From the NCBI RefSeq assembly GCF_003194605.1, contig NZ_QHKY01000002.1:558001-622000 (forward strand): a stretch of DNA of 64,000 nucleotides. Reading direction: 5' to 3'. The notes beneath the pieces are model-generated. The model did no database searches, had not been told where the DNA came from, and saw only the letters and a program-made list of their open reading frames with translations. A program made the translations under genes and the position numbers. The stretch comes from Nocardioides gilvus. Its GTDB lineage: Bacteria; Actinomycetota; Actinomycetes; Propionibacteriales; Nocardioidaceae. Positions 60,948 to 64,000 of the stretch are shown here, one piece after another; the first letter of the stretch is position 1; the number at the start of each line of letters is the position of its first letter.

Positions 60948-61286
60948 ATGCTGGACACCCGCGCCCTGGTCGCCACCGGCCGCCCTGCTCGCTACGGCAA
61001 GCAGCTCACCAACCACCTGGGCCGCAAGCTCGGGGGCGAGTGGGACGAGTCGGAAGAGACCGGCTGGGTCGTGCTCGGGGAGGGCCGCCTCACCCTCGCC
61101 GCGGGGCAGGACGAGCTCGTCCTCGACCTGAAGGCTCCGGCCGCAGATCTGGCCCGGCTCGAAGAGGTCGTCGGGCGTCACCTGGTGAAGTTCGGTGCCC
61201 GCGACGACCTCGTCTGCGCGTGGACCCGGGGAGACGGCTCCGAGGGCACCCGTCAGGTGATGGAGACCGAGCCCGTCGAGAGCTGA
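60948..61286 (+). CDS. DUF2218 family protein
   Basis: A 112-residue protein with the family start ALVATGRPARYGKQLTNHLGRK and LVLDLKAPAADLARLEEVVGRHL. DUF2218 proteins are small cytoplasmic proteins with no settled function, often near siderophore or iron genes elsewhere. ATG 60948 with TGAGGAG before it; TAGGCT (60908) may be the -10. Confidence 0.85.
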   Translation: MLDTRALVATGRPARYGKQLTNHLGRKLGGEWDESEETGWVVLGEGRLTLAAGQDELVLDLKAPAADLARLEEVVGRHLVKFGARDDLVCAWTRGDGSEGTRQVMETEPVES

Positions 61287-61317
61287 TGCGCCTTTCCGCG
61301 CGAGAGGCGGGGAGCAC

Positions 61318-62715
61318 TCAGGCCTTGCGCCCCCTGATCGCTGCGGCGACCGCCTGGGGCACGTCCGGGTCGAAGACCGACGGGATGATGAAGAACGGGT
61401 TCAGTTCCTCGTCGGAGACGCAGCCGGCGATCGCCTCGGCCGCGCTCAGCAACATGTCGACGGTGATCTCGCTGGCGCGGGCGTCGAGCAGTCCCCGGAA
61501 GACCCCGGGGAAGGCGAGCACGTTGTTGATCTGGTTCGGGTAGTCCGAACGCCCCGAGGCAACCACTGTGGCGTAGTCGTTGGCGGCCGCCGGGTCGACT
61601 TCCGGGTCGGGGTTCGCGAGCGCGAAGACGATCGACTCCTCCGCCATCTCCGCGATCCAGGCGGGCTCGAGGATGCGGGGCGCCGACACCCCGATGAAGG
61701 CGTCCGCCCCCTGCAGGGCGTCTCGCAGGGTCCCGGTGACCCCCCGGGGGTTGGTGCTGGCAGCGAGCACCTCCTGGCTCGGGGTGAGGCCCTCGAGTCC
61801 GGGGACCAGGCAGCCCACCCGGTCGGAGACCACGATGTCGCCCGCACCCGCTGCGGCCAGCAGAGTCACGATCGCGGTGCCGGCTGCGCCCGCACCGGAG
61901 ACGACGATGCGGCTTTCGGAGATCGGTTTGCCGATGCACCGCAGGGCGTTGAGCATCGCTGCCAGGACGACGATCGCGGTGCCGTGCTGGTCGTCGTGGA
62001 AGACCGGGATGTCGAGCCGTTCACGCAGTTGACGTTCGATCTCGAAGCAGCGAGGCGCAGCGATGTCCTCGAGGTTGATGCCACCGAAACCGGGAGCGAT
62101 GCGCACCACCGTCTCGACGATCTCGTCGACGTCCTGGGTGTCGAGGCAGATCGGCCACGCGTTGATGTCGGCGAACCGCTTGAACAGCGCCGCCTTCCCC
62201 TCCATCACGGGCAGCGCGGCCCCGGGGCCGATGTTGCCCAGCCCCAGGACGGCGGATCCGTCGGTCACCACGGCGACCGAGTTGCCCTTCATGGTCAGGC
62301 GCCAGATGTCCTCGGGGTGGCGGGCCAGCGCGGCCGAGACCCGACCCACGCCGGGCGTGTAGGCCAGCGAGAGGTCGTCGCGGGTTTTCAGCGGAACCCG
62401 GGAGGTGACCTCGATCTTGCCGCCCAGATGGGCCAGGAACGTCCGGTCGGAGACCTTGTGGACGGTCACGCCGACGATCTCCTTCACCGCAGCCACCACG
62501 ATCTTGGAGTGGTCGGCGTCCGAGGAGGAGCAGGTCACGTCGACGGTGAGGCGGTCGTGGCTGGACTCGGCCACGTCGATACCGGTCACCACTCCTCCCT
62601 CAGCCGAGATCGTGGTGGCGATCCGACCCACCACCGCGTGGTCGGGGACGGTGTGGAGGCGCATCGTGATCGAGTACGAGGAGGTCGTCGCGCCGCTGGA
62701 GGTGGGGGAGTTCAT
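61318..62715 (-). CDS. NAD-dependent malic enzyme with N-terminal ACT-like domain
   Basis: A 465-residue enzyme that makes pyruvate and CO2 from malate. An ACT-like domain (about 15-90; [21 protein letters not shown]) precedes the malic fold ([37 protein letters not shown]) and the Rossmann part ([20 protein letters not shown]). Start ATG 62715 has AGGAAGG before it. A 30-nt tandem repeat sits near its promoter. Confidence 0.93.
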   Translation of the reverse strand: MNSPTSSGATTSSYSITMRLHTVPDHAVVGRIATTISAEGGVVTGIDVAESSHDRLTVDVTCSSSDADHSKIVVAAVKEIVGVTVHKVSDRTFLAHLGGKIEVTSRVPLKTRDDLSLAYTPGVGRVSAALARHPEDIWRLTMKGNSVAVVTDGSAVLGLGNIGPGAALPVMEGKAALFKRFADINAWPICLDTQDVDEIVETVVRIAPGFGGINLEDIAAPRCFEIERQLRERLDIPVFHDDQHGTAIVVLAAMLNALRCIGKPISESRIVVSGAGAAGTAIVTLLAAAGAGDIVVSDRVGCLVPGLEGLTPSQEVLAASTNPRGVTGTLRDALQGADAFIGVSAPRILEPAWIAEMAEESIVFALANPDPEVDPAAANDYATVVASGRSDYPNQINNVLAFPGVFRGLLDARASEITVDMLLSAAEAIAGCVSDEELNPFFIIPSVFDPDVPQAVAAAIRGRKA

Positions 62716-62760
62716 CGGGCCTTCCTGGGGGGTCAGGGAAGCCGCCGATCGCCGAGTGTC

Positions 62761-62786
62761 ACTGCGTTTGATCACTGCGTTTGATC
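62761..62786. repeat. 13-bp tandem repeat upstream of the malic enzyme gene
   Basis: ACTGCGTTTGATC occurs twice in tandem, then a partial third copy. It lies about 50 bp before the start of the malic enzyme gene and contains TGATCA-type palindromes. Confidence 0.8.
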
Positions 62787-62872
62787 ACTGCGATCCGGAG
62801 GCGTCGCGCTCAACCCTACGCCTCGGCGAAGGAGCCTCCGAGAGCGCAATGGTGCGCCGCAGTGGACCGCCT

Positions 62873-63280
62873 TCAGTCGAGCTGCTTCTCCTTGCGGGTG
62901 AAGAAGCCGCCGGCGAAGAGAGCCGCCAGGACGAGCACCGGCTGGAAGAAGAGGCGTACGAGCCGCTTCCGGTCGGTGTCGAGGCCGAAGGCGTCCGTGC
63001 CCTCGAGGTACTGGCCGATGTTGCCGGGGAAGATCACCACGAAGAAGGCCGCCAGCAGGCCACCGAAGAGACGCTTGTGCTTGGGGAGCGCGACGAGACC
63101 GGCACCCAGCGCGATCTCCACGACACCGGAGCCGAGCACCGTCAGGTCGTCGTCGAGGGGGAACCAGTCCGGCACCTGTGCCTGGAACTCTTCGCGCTGC
63201 GTGGTCAGGTGCATGACGCCGGCCCCGACCATGGCGGAGCCGAGCAGGATGCGGACGGCGGTACGCGGCAATGAGGTCAT
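62873..63280 (-). CDS. DoxX family membrane protein
   Basis: A 135-residue protein with four hydrophobic segments (RILLGSAMVGAGVMHL at the start, FGGLLAAFFVVIFPGNIGQYL in the third). DoxX-like proteins are linked to redox and thiosulfate stress in mycobacteria. ATG 63280 follows a TACGCT box by 7 nt, so it is likely leaderless. Confidence 0.82.
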   Translation of the reverse strand: MTSLPRTAVRILLGSAMVGAGVMHLTTQREEFQAQVPDWFPLDDDLTVLGSGVVEIALGAGLVALPKHKRLFGGLLAAFFVVIFPGNIGQYLEGTDAFGLDTDRKRLVRLFFQPVLVLAALFAGGFFTRKEKQLD

Positions 63281-63565
63281 GGAGGTGAGCGTACGGGCGC
63301 TCGCAAGCAGCGTGGATTCGTCGGAGAGTTGCTCGGTCCTGTGTCCCACTCGAGCATTCCTTCCCGCGCGGCACGCGCCCCACGCTGCGTGCCGTCTGGC
63401 CGGGCCCCATCAGTGTGCCGAAGGTGGAGGGTGCCGAGTACCGGATCGAGGTCGACGGCGAGCCTCTCGAGATCCTCCCCTGACCCCTCGTTGGCCGCGC
63501 CAATCGATCGGATTTCCTCCACGATCCGCAGGACATCCGACACCTGTGGGGGTTACCGTGCCGAA
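63281..63565. other. Unresolved gap with two weak overlapping frames
   Basis: A 285-bp gap. Plus-strand codons ending at 63483 read VEGAEYRIEVDGEPLEILP with high third-position GC but no start. A minus-strand frame from GTG 63543 gives an 88-residue product MSDVLRIVEEIRSIGAANEG... Neither is supported by a ribosome binding site or a family. It may be a gene remnant. Confidence 0.25.
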
Positions 63566-64000
63566 ATGCGCCGAACCATCTCGCGGGCCTCCCTCGTCGT
63601 TCTCTCCCTGGTTGCCTCCGCGTTGATCGCGCCGGCCAGCACCGCGGCCGCTCCGCCCCACGAGCCGATCTGGGACAAGGGAGCCGGGGGTGAGCGCTAC
63701 GTCGCCTTCGGTGACTCCTTCGTCTCCGGTCCCGGGATCGCGCCGCAGCGCCCCGGCCCGTGCGTACGCAGTGAGAAGAACTTCCCGACGTTGGTGGCCG
63801 AGGAGTTCAAGGTCACCTCCTACATCGACGCCAGTTGTGGAGGTGCGGAGACCAAGCACCTCACTGAGGCCCAGACCAGCCTCGGCGGAAACGCCCCGCA
63901 GCTCGACGCGCTGTCGGCCGACACCACACTCGTCACCTTCGGCACGCTCGGCGGCAATGACCTGGGTCTGGTCCAGCTGGCGGTCGGGTGCGCCACCACA
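63566..64000 (+). CDS. Secreted SGNH/GDSL hydrolase, 5' part only
   Basis: The first 145 residues of an SGNH hydrolase. The signal peptide is about 1-30 (ASTAAAPP). The nucleophile block is YVAFGDSFVSGPGI, then a GG in SCGGAE, and the third block FGTLGGNDLG. The C-terminal His is beyond the window. ATG 63566 is 6 nt after a TACCGT box. Secreted esterase or lipase. Confidence 0.85.
   Translation, partial: MRRTISRASLVVLSLVASALIAPASTAAAPPHEPIWDKGAGGERYVAFGDSFVSGPGIAPQRPGPCVRSEKNFPTLVAEEFKVTSYIDASCGGAETKHLTEAQTSLGGNAPQLDALSADTTLVTFGTLGGNDLGLVQLAVGCATT

Noticed and set aside
63277..63543. 88-residue minus-strand gene upstream of DoxX
   Set aside because: No ribosome binding site or family; the opposite strand has an equally coding-like stretch, so neither is called.

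Overview
The window is a 64 kb piece of a high-GC actinobacterial chromosome. GTG starts are frequent and many genes begin 6-7 nt after a TANNNT box with no ribosome binding site. The gene content fits the Nocardioidaceae or a relative (a Nocardioides-like organism). That placement is an inference from gene order and protein character, not a database result. No rRNA, tRNA, CRISPR array, insertion sequence or prophage gene is visible. The only clear mobile element is an intein inside dnaB.

Positions 1-11.9 kb hold an alaA-type aminotransferase fragment, a GNAT, and a minus-strand block: trxA-trxB, an anti-sigma-like gene with sigM, a pseudokinase, murJ and a DUF6049 gene. pcnA (CCA-adding enzyme) reads the other way. 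Mycobacteria keep this block on one side of oriC. From 16 to 38 kb comes the block that mycobacteria keep on the other side: ino1, padR, ponA, a GT87-like membrane protein, rpsF-ssb-rpsR-rplI and dnaB. Here the two blocks are adjacent. Accessory genes lie between them: metallophosphoesterase, SRPBCC, PIG-L, nsrR-hmp (NO detoxification), a luciferase-like monooxygenase, an alanine-racemase-like protein coupled to a FemX-like aminoacyltransferase, two paralogous lipoproteins, alkaline phosphatase, endonuclease IV and a Ser/Thr kinase.

From 38 to 41 kb there is a string of small enzymes (two SRPBCC proteins, DUF1697, a 2H phosphoesterase) and a FadR-type GntR regulator. From 48.2 back to 41.2 kb runs a seven-gene operon: a complete peptide/nickel-type ABC importer, a DUF3598/lipocalin-like protein, and a nitrilase-superfamily protein whose catalytic cysteine position is serine. 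The GntR gene and the operon carry near-identical inverted repeats at their promoters, so they probably form one uptake-and-processing system.

From 48.4 to 64 kb the genes are a methyltransferase, an ECF sigma factor with a SnoaL-like tail, a DUF1059 protein, a VanZ-RDD membrane protein, a secreted TAP-like peptidase, several secreted or surface proteins, an ACT-domain malic enzyme, DoxX and a truncated SGNH hydrolase. The surface proteins include an 828-residue LPXTG protein with four repeated domains joined by Asp-Pro-Thr linkers and preceded by a coupled 41-codon leader ORF.

The strongest unusual signals are the GntR-controlled amidase-like operon, a complete class 3 intein carrying a zinc-ribbon-like insert, a low-GC stretch with DnaA-box-like sites upstream of dnaB, and the leader ORF with a hairpin over the LPXTG gene's start.
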